Assembly (NCBI GenBank): GCA_963630635.1
Contig: CAVGOA010000006.1
Location: 1 to 64,000 of the forward strand
Direction of reading: 5' to 3'
Length of the DNA stretch: 64,000 bases
From: Paratractidigestivibacter sp963630635
GTDB lineage: Bacteria; Actinomycetota; Coriobacteriia; Coriobacteriales; Atopobiaceae
Position numbers and translations under genes: made by a program. The notes beneath the pieces are model-generated. The model was not told the DNA's origin. It saw only the letters and a list, made by a program, of their open reading frames with translations, and did no database searches. Within the stretch, counting starts at the first letter, position 1; every line of letters starts with the position of its first letter. Of the stretch, positions 7,661 through 15,509 are shown one piece after another.

Positions 7661-9823
7661 TTGACTGTTATCACGGCAGGGCTCGACTTGAGCCCCGAGG
7701 CTTCTTGGTGCTGGTTTGCGCTGAGCGCCCTTGGACTGATCGCGCTTTCGTTGCTGGTGGGCGTGGCTATGCGCCGCCGCCCCAAGAAGGGCCGCACTTA
7801 CGAGGACCTGCTTCGACTGGGAGAAGACCCCCGCCCCAGCAAGGTCAACCCCAAACGCGCGGCCGCCTGTCAGGCAACCATCCTGGCCAGCACGTTCTTC
7901 ACCCTGGTCTACCTGTGCTGGCGCGTGTTCTTCTCGGTGCCCGTTAAGTGTGGCTGGCTGGCGGTGGCCTGCAACATCGCGTTGCTGCTGGTAGAGATCC
8001 TGGGCTTTGTCGAGTCCCTGGTCCACTTTCGCGACGTGGCGGGCATGCGCTCCCACCCGCTGCCGGCCTGTGCGCCCGACGAGTACCCCGACGTCGACAT
8101 CTTCATAGCCACCTACAACGAGCCGGACTTCCTTCTGGCCAAGACCATCAACGCCTGCAACCACCTGGAGTACCCCGACCCCTCAAAGGTCCACGTGTGG
8201 CTGTGCGACGACAAGCGCCGCCCCCAGATGCGCGCCCTGGCCAAGCGCATGGGCGTGGGCTACTTCGACCGACCCAACAACAAGGGCGCCAAGGCGGGCA
8301 ACCTAAACGCCGCCATGGCCCGCACCAGCTCGCCCTACGTCGTGACCTTAGACGCCGACATGATCGTCTGCCGCGGTTTCTTGATGCAGACCATCCCCTA
8401 CTTCATCGACTCCGAGCGCCGCAACGCTGGCCTACCGGCCGAGCAACAGGTCAGGCTGGGTCTACTGCAGACACCGCAGTGCTTCCACGACCCGGACGTC
8501 TTCCAGCATGCCCTTTACGCCGAGATGAGCCTTCCCAACGAGCAGGACTACTTTTACCGCACCGTCGAGGTGGCCAAGACGGCCAGCAACAGCGTGATCT
8601 ACGGCGGCTCCAACACCGTGCTTGCCCGCGAGGCGCTGGAGGCCGTCGGCGGGTTCTACACGGGATCGATTACCGAGGACTTTGCCACCGGCCTGCTGAT
8701 CGAGTCGGCCGGCTACGTGAGCCTGGCGCTGCCTACCCCGCTTGCCTCTGGCACCACGCCGCACACCTTTGCCGAGCACATCCAGCAGCGCACGCGCTGG
8801 GGCCGCGGCGTCATTGTCACCGCGCGCAAGCTGGGCATCATGCGCCGCCCCGGCCTGACCCTGGCGCAGAAGACGAGCTACTGGAGCTCGGTGGTGTACT
8901 GGTATTCTCCCATCAAGAACTTAATCTATCTTCTCTCGCCGCTGCTATTTGCCGTCTTTACCATACCGGTGTTTAACTGCAGTTGGTTGGACCTTGTCGT
9001 CTTTTGGCTCCCCATGTTTGTGGCGCAGGCCGTGTGTCTTCGCGTGGTAAGCCAGGGGCGCATCACCACACGCTGGAGCGGCATCTACGAGACGGCCGTC
9101 ATGCCGCACCTGCTGGTGCCCATAGTCAAAGAGTCGCTGGGCATCACGCTTTCGACCTTCAAGGTGACCGACAAGTCCGGTCCGGCCACGCGCCGCGTCA
9201 CGGACTGGCGCAGCCTCGCGCCCTTCATCGTGCTGGTGGCGCTCTCGCTGGCGGCCATCGCACGGGTGATCTGGCTTTTGATCCAGGCGCCCTCGGCGAG
9301 GCTGGTGGGCCTTCTCGTCCTGCTGTTCTGGCTGGTCCGCAACCTATACTTCTTGAGCATGAGCCTCTTCTTGGCCGACGGGCGCGACTCTGACGGCGAG
9401 AATGTCAAGGTCAAGGACGCCGCACTTGCCCAGGTCACGGTGCTCGAGGGCATCAGCACGCTGAGCGGCCCCAACCCGGGAACCGTCTATGAGGGCGTAA
9501 CCACGCAGCTCACCGAGCACAACGTGCGCCTCTTCTTGGACGACTCCGAGGAGCTTCGCCTGGGCTCGCAGGTCGAGCTTGGCATCGAGTGCGGCCCGTA
9601 CCAGGTGCAGGTCAAGGGCGTCGTTACCCAGGTCATGGTCTCGCGCAACGGCGAGCAGCGCGTCCACACCGTCGAGATCTTGGACTTTGGAAGCGACTGG
9701 GGCGAGTACCTGCAGGTTCTTTACGACCGCGTGCCCACCCTGCCCCAGCGCCTGACGCACGACCCCGGCCCCGTGCGCTACTTCTGGCGCAACTTTGCCG
9801 CCCGCCTGGGGCGCACGGCCTAA
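7661..9823 (+). CDS. Membrane family-2 glycosyltransferase, cellulose-synthase (BcsA) type
   Basis: This 720-residue protein has two N-terminal membrane helices, a cytoplasmic GT2 domain, then several C-terminal helices and a beta-rich tail. Catalytic motifs are complete: the DD pair (CDDKRRP), the DxD motif (TLDADM), the TED motif (SITEDFATG) and the QxxRW motif (QQRTRWGRG). It should polymerise a beta-linked polysaccharide from a UDP-sugar and extrude it. The C-terminal region sits where BcsA has its c-di-GMP-binding PilZ domain, but I cannot find a clear RxxxR or (D/N)xSxxG, so c-di-GMP control is doubtful. TTG 7661 is preferred because GAGGAG lies 7 bases upstream; GTG 7631 is possible. 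No bcsB, bcsZ or diguanylate cyclase is adjacent. Confidence 0.88.
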   Translation: MTVITAGLDLSPEASWCWFALSALGLIALSLLVGVAMRRRPKKGRTYEDLLRLGEDPRPSKVNPKRAAACQATILASTFFTLVYLCWRVFFSVPVKCGWLAVACNIALLLVEILGFVESLVHFRDVAGMRSHPLPACAPDEYPDVDIFIATYNEPDFLLAKTINACNHLEYPDPSKVHVWLCDDKRRPQMRALAKRMGVGYFDRPNNKGAKAGNLNAAMARTSSPYVVTLDADMIVCRGFLMQTIPYFIDSERRNAGLPAEQQVRLGLLQTPQCFHDPDVFQHALYAEMSLPNEQDYFYRTVEVAKTASNSVIYGGSNTVLAREALEAVGGFYTGSITEDFATGLLIESAGYVSLALPTPLASGTTPHTFAEHIQQRTRWGRGVIVTARKLGIMRRPGLTLAQKTSYWSSVVYWYSPIKNLIYLLSPLLFAVFTIPVFNCSWLDLVVFWLPMFVAQAVCLRVVSQGRITTRWSGIYETAVMPHLLVPIVKESLGITLSTFKVTDKSGPATRRVTDWRSLAPFIVLVALSLAAIARVIWLLIQAPSARLVGLLVLLFWLVRNLYFLSMSLFLADGRDSDGENVKVKDAALAQVTVLEGISTLSGPNPGTVYEGVTTQLTEHNVRLFLDDSEELRLGSQVELGIECGPYQVQVKGVVTQVMVSRNGEQRVHTVEILDFGSDWGEYLQVLYDRVPTLPQRLTHDPGPVRYFWRNFAARLGRTA

Positions 9824-9879
9824 GCGCGGCGGCCACGGCGGCGGGCGGCGGACGCGCGCCCTTCTCGACGGTGGGCACC

Positions 9880-9977
9880 TATAAAACCGCGCGAACGTGC
9901 CACAACGACTAGAATGGTGGGTTGGCGTGTTTGCCGCGTCGCAGCGACGCCGCGCACCCACCGTTTTAAGGAGTGAC
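9880..9977 (+). promoter_or_regulatory. Leader region with a stem-loop ahead of the ABC exporter operon
   Basis: A GGTGGGT/ACCCACC stem (9916-9922 with 9956-9962) encloses a GCGTCG/CGACGC hairpin and is followed by GTTTTAAGGAG, so the terminator-like stem ends directly at the ribosome-binding site of the first ABC gene. TATAAA (about 9883) and TAGAAT (about 9910) are possible -10 elements without good -35 partners. A 20-codon reading frame (9914-9976) spans the hairpin and stops one base before the ABC start, but it has no ribosome-binding site. Confidence 0.45.
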
Positions 9978-11771
9978 ATGTTTCGACTTAGGCGCTACCT
10001 CAAGGGCCACTACTTCGAGTGCTTCCTGGCACCCGCGTTCAAGGGCCTCGAGGCGATCCTGCAGCTCTTCGTCCCCCTGGTCATGGCCCAGGTCATCGAC
10101 GTGGGCATCGCGCAAAACGACACGACCTATATCCTGTGGCACGGAGCCGCCCTGGTTGGCCTGGGCATCTTTTGCTACGCCATCTCGGTCGTGGCGCAGT
10201 ACTTCTCGTCAAAGCTGGCCGCCCAGTTTGGCACGGCGCTTAGAGACGACCTGTTCCACCACGTCATGACCCTGCCGCGCGAGGACGTTGACCGCCTGGG
10301 CCGCGCGAGCCTGATCACGCGCATCACCAACGACACCCAGCAGACCCAAGACGGCCTGAACCTCTTCTTTCGCCTGATCCTGCGCTCGCCCTTTGTGCTG
10401 GTGGGCACGATCGTCTCGGCCTTTATCGTCGACGGCGCCGAGGGCGCGTGCCTGCTGGTCTCGACCACGGCCGCCACGGCGATGATCATCGCCTTTATGC
10501 AGGTCACCAACAAGCGCTACCGCAAGATTCAGCAGGCCCTGGACCTAGTCCTTTTGAAGGTCAGCGAGAACCTCGAGGGTGCCCGCGTACTGCGCGCCTT
10601 TAGGCAAGAGGGCACCGAGAAGCGCAACTTTGCCGCTGCCGCCAACGACGTGCGCGACCTACAGGTCTCGACCGGCGACATATCTGGCCTGGTCAACCCC
10701 TTGACCTATGCCGTGGTCAACTGCGGCCTGATCGCGCTTTTGTGGAACGGTGGCCTGCAGATCGATGCCGGCCACCTCACGCAGGGCCAGCTGGTGGCTC
10801 TGGTGAGCTACGTAAGCCAGGCGCTGGTCGAGCTTTTGAAGCTCACGAACCTCATCAACATGATTTCGAAAGCATCGGCCTGCGCGCGGCGCATCAACGA
10901 GGTCTTTGACACCAAGCCGTCGCAGGTCAACGGCACGCTGGAGGCTTGCATTGACGGCGAGAAGGGCGCGGCTGGCAGCGCGGGCGACGTCGCGGCCCCG
11001 GCGGCGCCCGCGGCCCCGGCGGCCCCGGCGGCCGTGCGCTTTGACGACGTGAGCTTCACCTACCCCCAGGGCAGCAAAGAGTCCCTCTCGCACATCAGCT
11101 TCTCGCTGGGCCGCGGCCAGACCCTGGGCATCATCGGCGGCACGGGATCTGGCAAGACGACACTGGCCGCGCTGCTCATGCGCTTCTTTGACGCCACGTC
11201 GGGCACCGTTTACGTGGGCGGCCGTGACGTGCGCGACCTTGACGTCGAAAGCCTGCGCCGCGAGGTCTCGATCGTCGAGCAAAACCCGCAGCTCTTCTCG
11301 GGCACCATCGCGTCTAACCTGCGCTGGGGCGACGCCGCGGCAACCGACGAGGACCTTATGGCTGCCGTCGCCTGTGCCCAGGCCACCGACGTCGTGGCCG
11401 CCAAGCCCGAGGGCCTGGCCAGCGGCGTCGAGCAGTTTGGCCGCAACTTCTCGGGCGGGCAGCGCCAGCGCCTGGCGATCGCGCGCACCTTGGCGAGAAA
11501 ACCGGCCGTCCTTATTTTGGACGACGCCTCTTCTGCCCTGGACTTTGCCACCGACGCCGCGCTTCGCCGTGCCATCCGCCGCGAGATGAGCGACGCCTGC
11601 GTGATCACCATCTCGCAGCGCGTGACCGCTGTTAAGGGCTGCGACCAGGTGCTTGTTTTGGACGGTGGCCGCGAGGTGGGTCTGGGCACGCACGAAGAGC
11701 TTCTCGCCAACTGCGAGGTGTACCGCGAGATCTGCGACTCGCAGCTTAGCCGAGAGGAGGCGACGCGCTAA
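9978..11771 (+). CDS. ABC exporter half-transporter, degenerate-site subunit
   Basis: The 597-residue protein has a six-helix type IV exporter membrane domain (about 1-300), a low-complexity Ala/Pro linker (about 325-350) and a nucleotide-binding domain. Walker A is GGTGSGKTT and the signature is FSGGQRQR. Walker B ends LILDDASS, with Asp replacing the catalytic Glu, and the H-loop reads ISQR with Gln in place of His. This is the pattern of the non-hydrolysing subunit in heterodimeric exporters such as TM287/288 or BmrCD. AAGGAG precedes ATG 9978. Its stop overlaps the start of the next gene (TAATG), so the two are translationally coupled. The substrate, drug or lipid, is not predictable. Confidence 0.92.
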   Translation: MFRLRRYLKGHYFECFLAPAFKGLEAILQLFVPLVMAQVIDVGIAQNDTTYILWHGAALVGLGIFCYAISVVAQYFSSKLAAQFGTALRDDLFHHVMTLPREDVDRLGRASLITRITNDTQQTQDGLNLFFRLILRSPFVLVGTIVSAFIVDGAEGACLLVSTTAATAMIIAFMQVTNKRYRKIQQALDLVLLKVSENLEGARVLRAFRQEGTEKRNFAAAANDVRDLQVSTGDISGLVNPLTYAVVNCGLIALLWNGGLQIDAGHLTQGQLVALVSYVSQALVELLKLTNLINMISKASACARRINEVFDTKPSQVNGTLEACIDGEKGAAGSAGDVAAPAAPAAPAAPAAVRFDDVSFTYPQGSKESLSHISFSLGRGQTLGIIGGTGSGKTTLAALLMRFFDATSGTVYVGGRDVRDLDVESLRREVSIVEQNPQLFSGTIASNLRWGDAAATDEDLMAAVACAQATDVVAAKPEGLASGVEQFGRNFSGGQRQRLAIARTLARKPAVLILDDASSALDFATDAALRRAIRREMSDACVITISQRVTAVKGCDQVLVLDGGREVGLGTHEELLANCEVYREICDSQLSREEATR

Positions 11772-13522
11772 TGGCCGCCAAGAAGAACAACAAGGGAACC
11801 GTCCGCCGCATGCTGGGGCTTTTTGCCGGGCGGCGCCTGGGCCTGGCCGCGACCGTGGCCCTGGTGGTCGTCGTGGTGGTGGGCACGCTGGCGCTGCCCA
11901 CGCTCTCGGGCCGCGCAGTGGACGCCGTGGTGGGGCCGGGCCAGGTTGACCTGGACGCTTTGGCCTCCAACCTGCGAAGCATTGCCCTTACCGTGTGCGT
12001 CACCGCCGCTGCGCAGTGGAGCCTGACCGCACTTACCAACCGCCTGTCGTACGAGGCCGCCTGCGACCTGCGCGAGCAGGCCTTCGCGCACCTGCAGGAG
12101 CTGCCGCTGTCCTACATCGACTCCCACGAGCACGGCGACTTGACCAGCCGCATCGTGACCGACGCCGATGTTTTGACAAACGGCCTGGTCATGGGCTTTC
12201 AGCAGCTGCCTACCGGCGTTTTGACCATCGTGGTCACGTTGGCGTTCATGTTTCGCCTTAACGTGGCGATCGCCTGCGTCGTGACGGTCTTGACCCCCAT
12301 CTCGGTCTTTGCCGCGCGCTTCATCTCGACCCACGCGAGCCGTCACTTTGCCGGCCAAAGCCAGCTGCGCGGCCAGCTCACGGGCATCGTGGAAGAGATG
12401 GTCTCGGGCGTCTCGTCGGTCCAGACCTTCTCGATGGCCGAGCCGGTTTGCGAGCAGTTCCGCGAGGTCGACGGCCGCATGGGCGAGGAGAGCTACAAGG
12501 CCGTGTTCTTCTCGTCTTTGGCAAACCCCACCATGCGCTTTGCAAACTCGCTGGTATATGCCGCGATCGGCATCTTTGGCGCCTTTGTGGCGCTGGCGGG
12601 CGGCATCACGGTGGGCGGGCTTTCGGCATTTTTGTCCTACGCCGACCAGTACGCCAAGCCGTTCAACGACATCTCGGGCGTGGTGACCGAGCTGCAGAAC
12701 TCCGTGGCCTGCGCCGAGCGCCTCTTTGCTTTGATCGATGAAGCCGCCGAGAAGCCCGACGACGCCAACGCGCGCGTGTTGGGCCAGGTCACGGGCGAGG
12801 TCACCTTGAGCCACGTGGCCTTTGGGTACAGCCCCGACCACCTGATCTTGCGCGACGTCGACCTGGCCGTGAAGCCTGGCCAGCGTATCGCGCTTGTTGG
12901 TCACACGGGCTGCGGCAAGACCACGTTGATTAACCTTTTGATGCGCTTCTACGATGTGAACGACGGGGCTGTGCTGGTAGACGGCACCAACGTGGCCCAC
13001 ATCACGCGCGACAGCCTGCGCGCCAGCTGGGGCATGGTCTTGCAGGACACCTGGGTGCGCCACGCCACGGTGGCCGATAACATCCGCATTGGACGTCCCG
13101 ATGCCACCGACGAGGAGGTGCGCGCCGCGGCCCGCGCCGCCTATGCCGACGAGTTCATTAGCCGTATGCCGCAGGGCTATGACACGGTGCTGGACGGATC
13201 GAGTTCGGTTTCTGCGGGCCAGAGGCAGCTCTTATGCATCGCGCGCGTCATGGTGGCGCAACCGCAGATGCTCATTTTGGACGAGGCCACGAGCAACATC
13301 GATACCCGTACCGAGCTGTTGGTCCAGCGCGCCTTTGACCGCTTGATGGAGGGGCGCACCAGCTTTGTGGTGGCCCACCGCCTGTCGACCGTGCGCGACG
13401 CCGACCTGATCTGCGTCATTGACCAGGGGCGCATTGCCGAGGCGGGGACGCACGAGGAGTTGCTGGCGGCAGGCGGGATCTATAGCGACATCTACGAGTC
13501 GCAGTTCGCCCCGGCGGAGTAG
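11771..13522 (+). CDS. ABC exporter half-transporter, canonical-site subunit
   Basis: The 583-residue partner has six membrane helices (about 1-310) and a nucleotide-binding domain with Walker A GHTGCGKTT, Walker B LILDEATS (catalytic Glu present) and a switch His in VAHRLSTV. Its signature is VSAGQRQ rather than LSGGQ. In heterodimers the degenerate site is built from the first subunit's Walker motifs plus this altered signature, so the pair is self-consistent: one functional and one degenerate ATP site. GAGGAGG lies just upstream within the end of the preceding gene. Confidence 0.92.
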   Translation: MAAKKNNKGTVRRMLGLFAGRRLGLAATVALVVVVVVGTLALPTLSGRAVDAVVGPGQVDLDALASNLRSIALTVCVTAAAQWSLTALTNRLSYEAACDLREQAFAHLQELPLSYIDSHEHGDLTSRIVTDADVLTNGLVMGFQQLPTGVLTIVVTLAFMFRLNVAIACVVTVLTPISVFAARFISTHASRHFAGQSQLRGQLTGIVEEMVSGVSSVQTFSMAEPVCEQFREVDGRMGEESYKAVFFSSLANPTMRFANSLVYAAIGIFGAFVALAGGITVGGLSAFLSYADQYAKPFNDISGVVTELQNSVACAERLFALIDEAAEKPDDANARVLGQVTGEVTLSHVAFGYSPDHLILRDVDLAVKPGQRIALVGHTGCGKTTLINLLMRFYDVNDGAVLVDGTNVAHITRDSLRASWGMVLQDTWVRHATVADNIRIGRPDATDEEVRAAARAAYADEFISRMPQGYDTVLDGSSSVSAGQRQLLCIARVMVAQPQMLILDEATSNIDTRTELLVQRAFDRLMEGRTSFVVAHRLSTVRDADLICVIDQGRIAEAGTHEELLAAGGIYSDIYESQFAPAE

Positions 13523-13555
13523 GCGTATCCCGTCGTGGTCCCGGAGGGGAGGGCG

Positions 13556-13610
13556 GGGTTTAGTTCCATGCTCAAGCAGTCCTATTCGCGAGAAGGGCGT
13601 ATCCCTCCGG
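13556..13610 (+). repeat. Truncated or decayed copy of the folded element
   Basis: ATGCTCAAGCAGTCCT then ATTCGCGAGAA (13568-13594) matches the 5' internal-loop sequence of the neighbouring full element (ATGCTCAAACAGTCCT, GATTCGCACGAA) with few differences. It is followed by a short AGGG/CCCT hairpin, but the 3' half and outer stem are missing. Confidence 0.6.
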
Positions 13611-13612
13611 TT

Positions 13613-13722
13613 CGGGGCGTGGCTTTGCCTTTAATGCTCAAACAGTCCTGATTCGCACGAAGGCCACATTAAGTGGCCTTCGGCTCATGCGGAACTGCGC
13701 TTAAAGGCAAAGCCACGCCCCG
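13613..13722 (+). repeat. Folded intergenic element, copy 1 (candidate structured RNA)
   Basis: A 22 bp perfect outer stem pairs 13613-13634 with 13701-13722. Inside are a conserved left strand (TGCTCAAACAGTCC then TGATTCGCA), a 10 bp inner hairpin CGAAGGCCAC/GTGGCCTTCG with loop ATTAA (13658-13682), and a conserved right strand GCTCATGCGGAACTGCGC. The left and right strands can pair further through CAGT/ACTG and CGCA/TGCG. Copy 2 has the same loops but different stem sequences. Confidence 0.8.
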
Positions 13723-13808
13723 ACCCTGCCTCATCGCAGGCAGCAGAAACCCCTCCCGCCTCAATCAAAGATAGAAGCCCCCTACAAATAGTAAGAATAT
13801 TTATATAA

Positions 13809-13890
13809 ATAGAAGAGCAGAGGGTCGCAAGCGGTATTCCGTCCCCACCTTTAGGGATAGGATATCTTGCCCGACCCTCTGCTCTTCTAT
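13809..13890. repeat. 19 bp perfect inverted repeat midway between the two folded elements
   Basis: ATAGAAGAGCAGAGGGTCG (13809-13827) is repeated in reverse complement at 13872-13890 with a 44-base centre. The flanks are AT-rich (TTATATAA on the left, ATATAAAAAATT on the right). It could be a bidirectional terminator or a further folded element; it shares no loop sequence with its neighbours. Confidence 0.65.
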
Positions 13891-13975
13891 ATAAAAAATT
13901 ATCTCCTTCCCTACCCTTATACCTTTTCTTATTTGATTGAGCTTGGATAGTTTTCCTGCAGTTCGCAAGGCGTGC

Positions 13976-14090
13976 GCGGAGAGGCGGGCCTTAGTTTCAC
14001 GCGCAGTTCCGCATGAGCCGAACGTGACTTAATGTCACGTTCGTGCGAATCAGGACTGTTTGAGCATGAAACTAAGGCCCGCCTCTCCGC
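13976..14090 (-). repeat. Folded intergenic element, copy 2, inverted (candidate structured RNA)
   Basis: A 24 bp perfect outer stem pairs 13976-13999 with 14067-14090 and is unrelated in sequence to the outer stem of copy 1. The inner hairpin is 10 bp (14019-14028 with 14034-14043), sharing only its closing CGAA/TTCG and final AC/GT with copy 1. Loop ATTAA and the two internal-loop strands are essentially identical to copy 1 when read on the minus strand. Confidence 0.8.
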
Positions 14091-14124
14091 AGCCGTCCCG
14101 TCGACAAGTAATTTCTCGCCAAAT

Positions 14125-14146
14125 TTGTACGGTACATATCGTACAA
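14125..14146. promoter_or_regulatory. Palindromic operator candidate for the GntR regulator
   Basis: TTGTACG and CGTACAA flank GTACATAT, giving a 22 bp dyad 38 bases before the regulator's start codon. Short AT-rich dyads of this size in a GntR gene's own promoter are usual autoregulatory sites; assignment is by position and symmetry only. Confidence 0.5.
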
Positions 14147-14183
14147 TTACCAACAGTGATCCGATGAGTTAGGAGACAACCCC

Positions 14184-14966
14184 GTGGACGTTCTAAGCGC
14201 AATGTCTTCCAAGCCCCTCGATTTTGAGTCCCACACCCCTCTTTACCAGCAGCTTGAGCAGCGCATCCTGCAGATGGTTGCCACCGGCGTAATCGACGGC
14301 AACACCGCCCTTCCCACCGAGACCAGCATTTGCGAGGCCTTTGGTCTGTCGCGCGCCACGGTGCGCCGCTGCTTCAAAGATCTGGTTGAGGAAGGCCACG
14401 TGGTGCGCCGCCGCGGGCAAGGGACGTTTTTGGCACACGGCAAGCCCGTCGACTCCATCACCTACTCGCTCAATTTCTCGGCCGAGATGGAATCGCGCGG
14501 CATGACGCCCAGCTCAAAGATTCTGCACTTCAGGCGCGTAACGCCCAGCGAAGGCGTGTCCAAGCGGCTGAAGCTGCGCAGCAAAGAGCAGGTGTGGGAG
14601 ATCAGCCGCCTGCGCCTGGCCGACGGCAAGCCCATGCGCATCGAAAGCGTCTATGTCCCCTGCTCGGTGTGCCCCGATTTAACCGAGAAGGACCTCGAGC
14701 ACTCGCTGTACGGCAACATCGCCGAGGCCTCGGGCCTTCTGCCGGCGAGCGCCCGTGAGGTCTACGAGGCCGTTCTTCTGGACAAGACCGAGGCCAAGTA
14801 CCTGCAGCAACCGGCCGGCTCGCCCGCATTTAGACGCATTCGCACGACCTTCGACGCCTCGGGAGCGCCGTTTGAGGCAAGCGTGATCGTGGAGTCGGGC
14901 TTTGCCGTGGAGTTCGTTGTTGACCTAGACAGCCACGGCGCCACGTTTAGGCGCAGGATCCTCTAA
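14184..14966 (+). CDS. GntR family regulator, HutC subfamily (UTRA domain)
   Basis: The 260-residue protein has an N-terminal winged helix (about 12-80) with the family's LPTETSICEAFGLSRATVRR-type recognition region, followed by a UTRA ligand-binding domain (about 95-250; RLRLADGKPM, then RRIRTTFDASG). Effectors of this subfamily are usually sugar phosphates, histidine derivatives or similar small molecules. GTG 14184 has AGGAG eight bases upstream; ATG 14202 is an alternative. It is followed by tRNA-Val and a peptidase and stands alone, so apart from itself its target is unknown. A 22 bp dyad lies in its promoter region. Confidence 0.88.
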   Translation: MDVLSAMSSKPLDFESHTPLYQQLEQRILQMVATGVIDGNTALPTETSICEAFGLSRATVRRCFKDLVEEGHVVRRRGQGTFLAHGKPVDSITYSLNFSAEMESRGMTPSSKILHFRRVTPSEGVSKRLKLRSKEQVWEISRLRLADGKPMRIESVYVPCSVCPDLTEKDLEHSLYGNIAEASGLLPASAREVYEAVLLDKTEAKYLQQPAGSPAFRRIRTTFDASGAPFEASVIVESGFAVEFVVDLDSHGATFRRRIL

Positions 14967-14999
14967 TGGACCAGCCGCTAAAAAAGTTCAAATTGGGGC

Positions 15000-15028
15000 T
15001 TGCGCGGGCTACACGGATTAGGTACCAT
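15000..15028 (+). promoter_or_regulatory. Probable promoter of tRNA-Val
   Basis: TTGCGC (15000-15005) and TACCAT (15023-15028) are 17 bases apart, 50 bases ahead of the tRNA. Confidence 0.5.
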
Positions 15029-15078
15029 ATCAACTCGTTGCAACCCCAGCAACAACCGCATATGCGGTACATAGCTTC

Positions 15079-15153
15079 GGGCGTTTAGCTCAGGGGGAGA
15101 GCGCTTCCCTGACACGGAAGAGGTCATAAGTTCAAATCTTATAACGCCCACCA
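15079..15153 (+). tRNA. tRNA-Val (anticodon GAC)
   Basis: A complete cloverleaf is visible. The acceptor stem is GGGCGTT/AACGCCC, the D arm is AGCTCAGGGGGAGAGC, and the anticodon arm CTTCC-CTGACAC-GGAAG has GAC in the loop. The T arm contains GTTCAAATC, and the 3' CCA is encoded. GAC reads the valine codons GUC/GUU. Confidence 0.97.
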
Positions 15154-15158
15154 CACGT

Positions 15159-15193
15159 TCACGGCTCGTCGGTTATCCGGCGGGCCGTTTTTA
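15159..15193 (+). terminator. Terminator after tRNA-Val
   Basis: A CGGCTCGTCGG/CCGGCGGGCCG stem with a TTAT loop is followed directly by TTTTTAT, six bases after the tRNA CCA end. Confidence 0.8.
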
Positions 15194-15242
15194 TGTGCCT
15201 AAACCCCCTCCCCGGCTTTGGGCCGGATCCACTCTGGGCCCC

Positions 15243-15395
15243 AATGTCACGAACTTGGGAAAAATGGTGTCTTGTTAGATTTCTGCGAGTAGCCCGGGCA
15301 TTTGCGACCACGTTTGCCCAGTTGGCTGGAACCAAAATCACCTGGCTACTCGACAAATCTAGACAAGACACCATTTTTCGAGACTTCGTGACATT
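15243..15395. repeat. Long near-perfect inverted repeat (52 bp arms)
   Basis: The arms 15243-15294 and 15344-15395 match in reverse complement at most of 52 positions, beginning AATGTCACGAA and ending CGAGTAGCC, around a 49-base centre. I see no gene inside and no clear target-site duplication outside. A MITE-like element or a large folded RNA are the main options; it is unrelated in sequence to the other repeats here. Confidence 0.75.
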
Positions 15396-15509
15396 CGGCG
15401 ACCCGCGGCAGCCCAAACGACACCCCTTTGGTAATTGTCAACGCGCCATCGCCCCCGATTTGGTATAGGCTAGAGTCGTAACCGTACAAGTTAGAAAGAG
15501 GTAACTTTC

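Larger units (their letters stand above)
13523..14183. other. 661-base non-coding block filled with inverted repeats
   Basis: Between the ABC operon and gntR I see no gene. In order it contains a truncated element copy, a full folded element, an AT-rich stretch with a 19 bp inverted repeat, a second folded element in opposite orientation, and the gntR operator/promoter region. Each is listed below. Confidence 0.7.

Noticed and set aside
9914..9976. 20-codon leader peptide gene ahead of the ABC exporter
   Set aside because: No ribosome-binding site and its ATG may overlap a -10 element. Kept only as a hypothesis in the findings, not annotated as a gene.
15243..15395. Insertion sequence remnant
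   Set aside because: No transposase-like frame inside and no target-site duplication could be seen; left as an unclassified inverted repeat.
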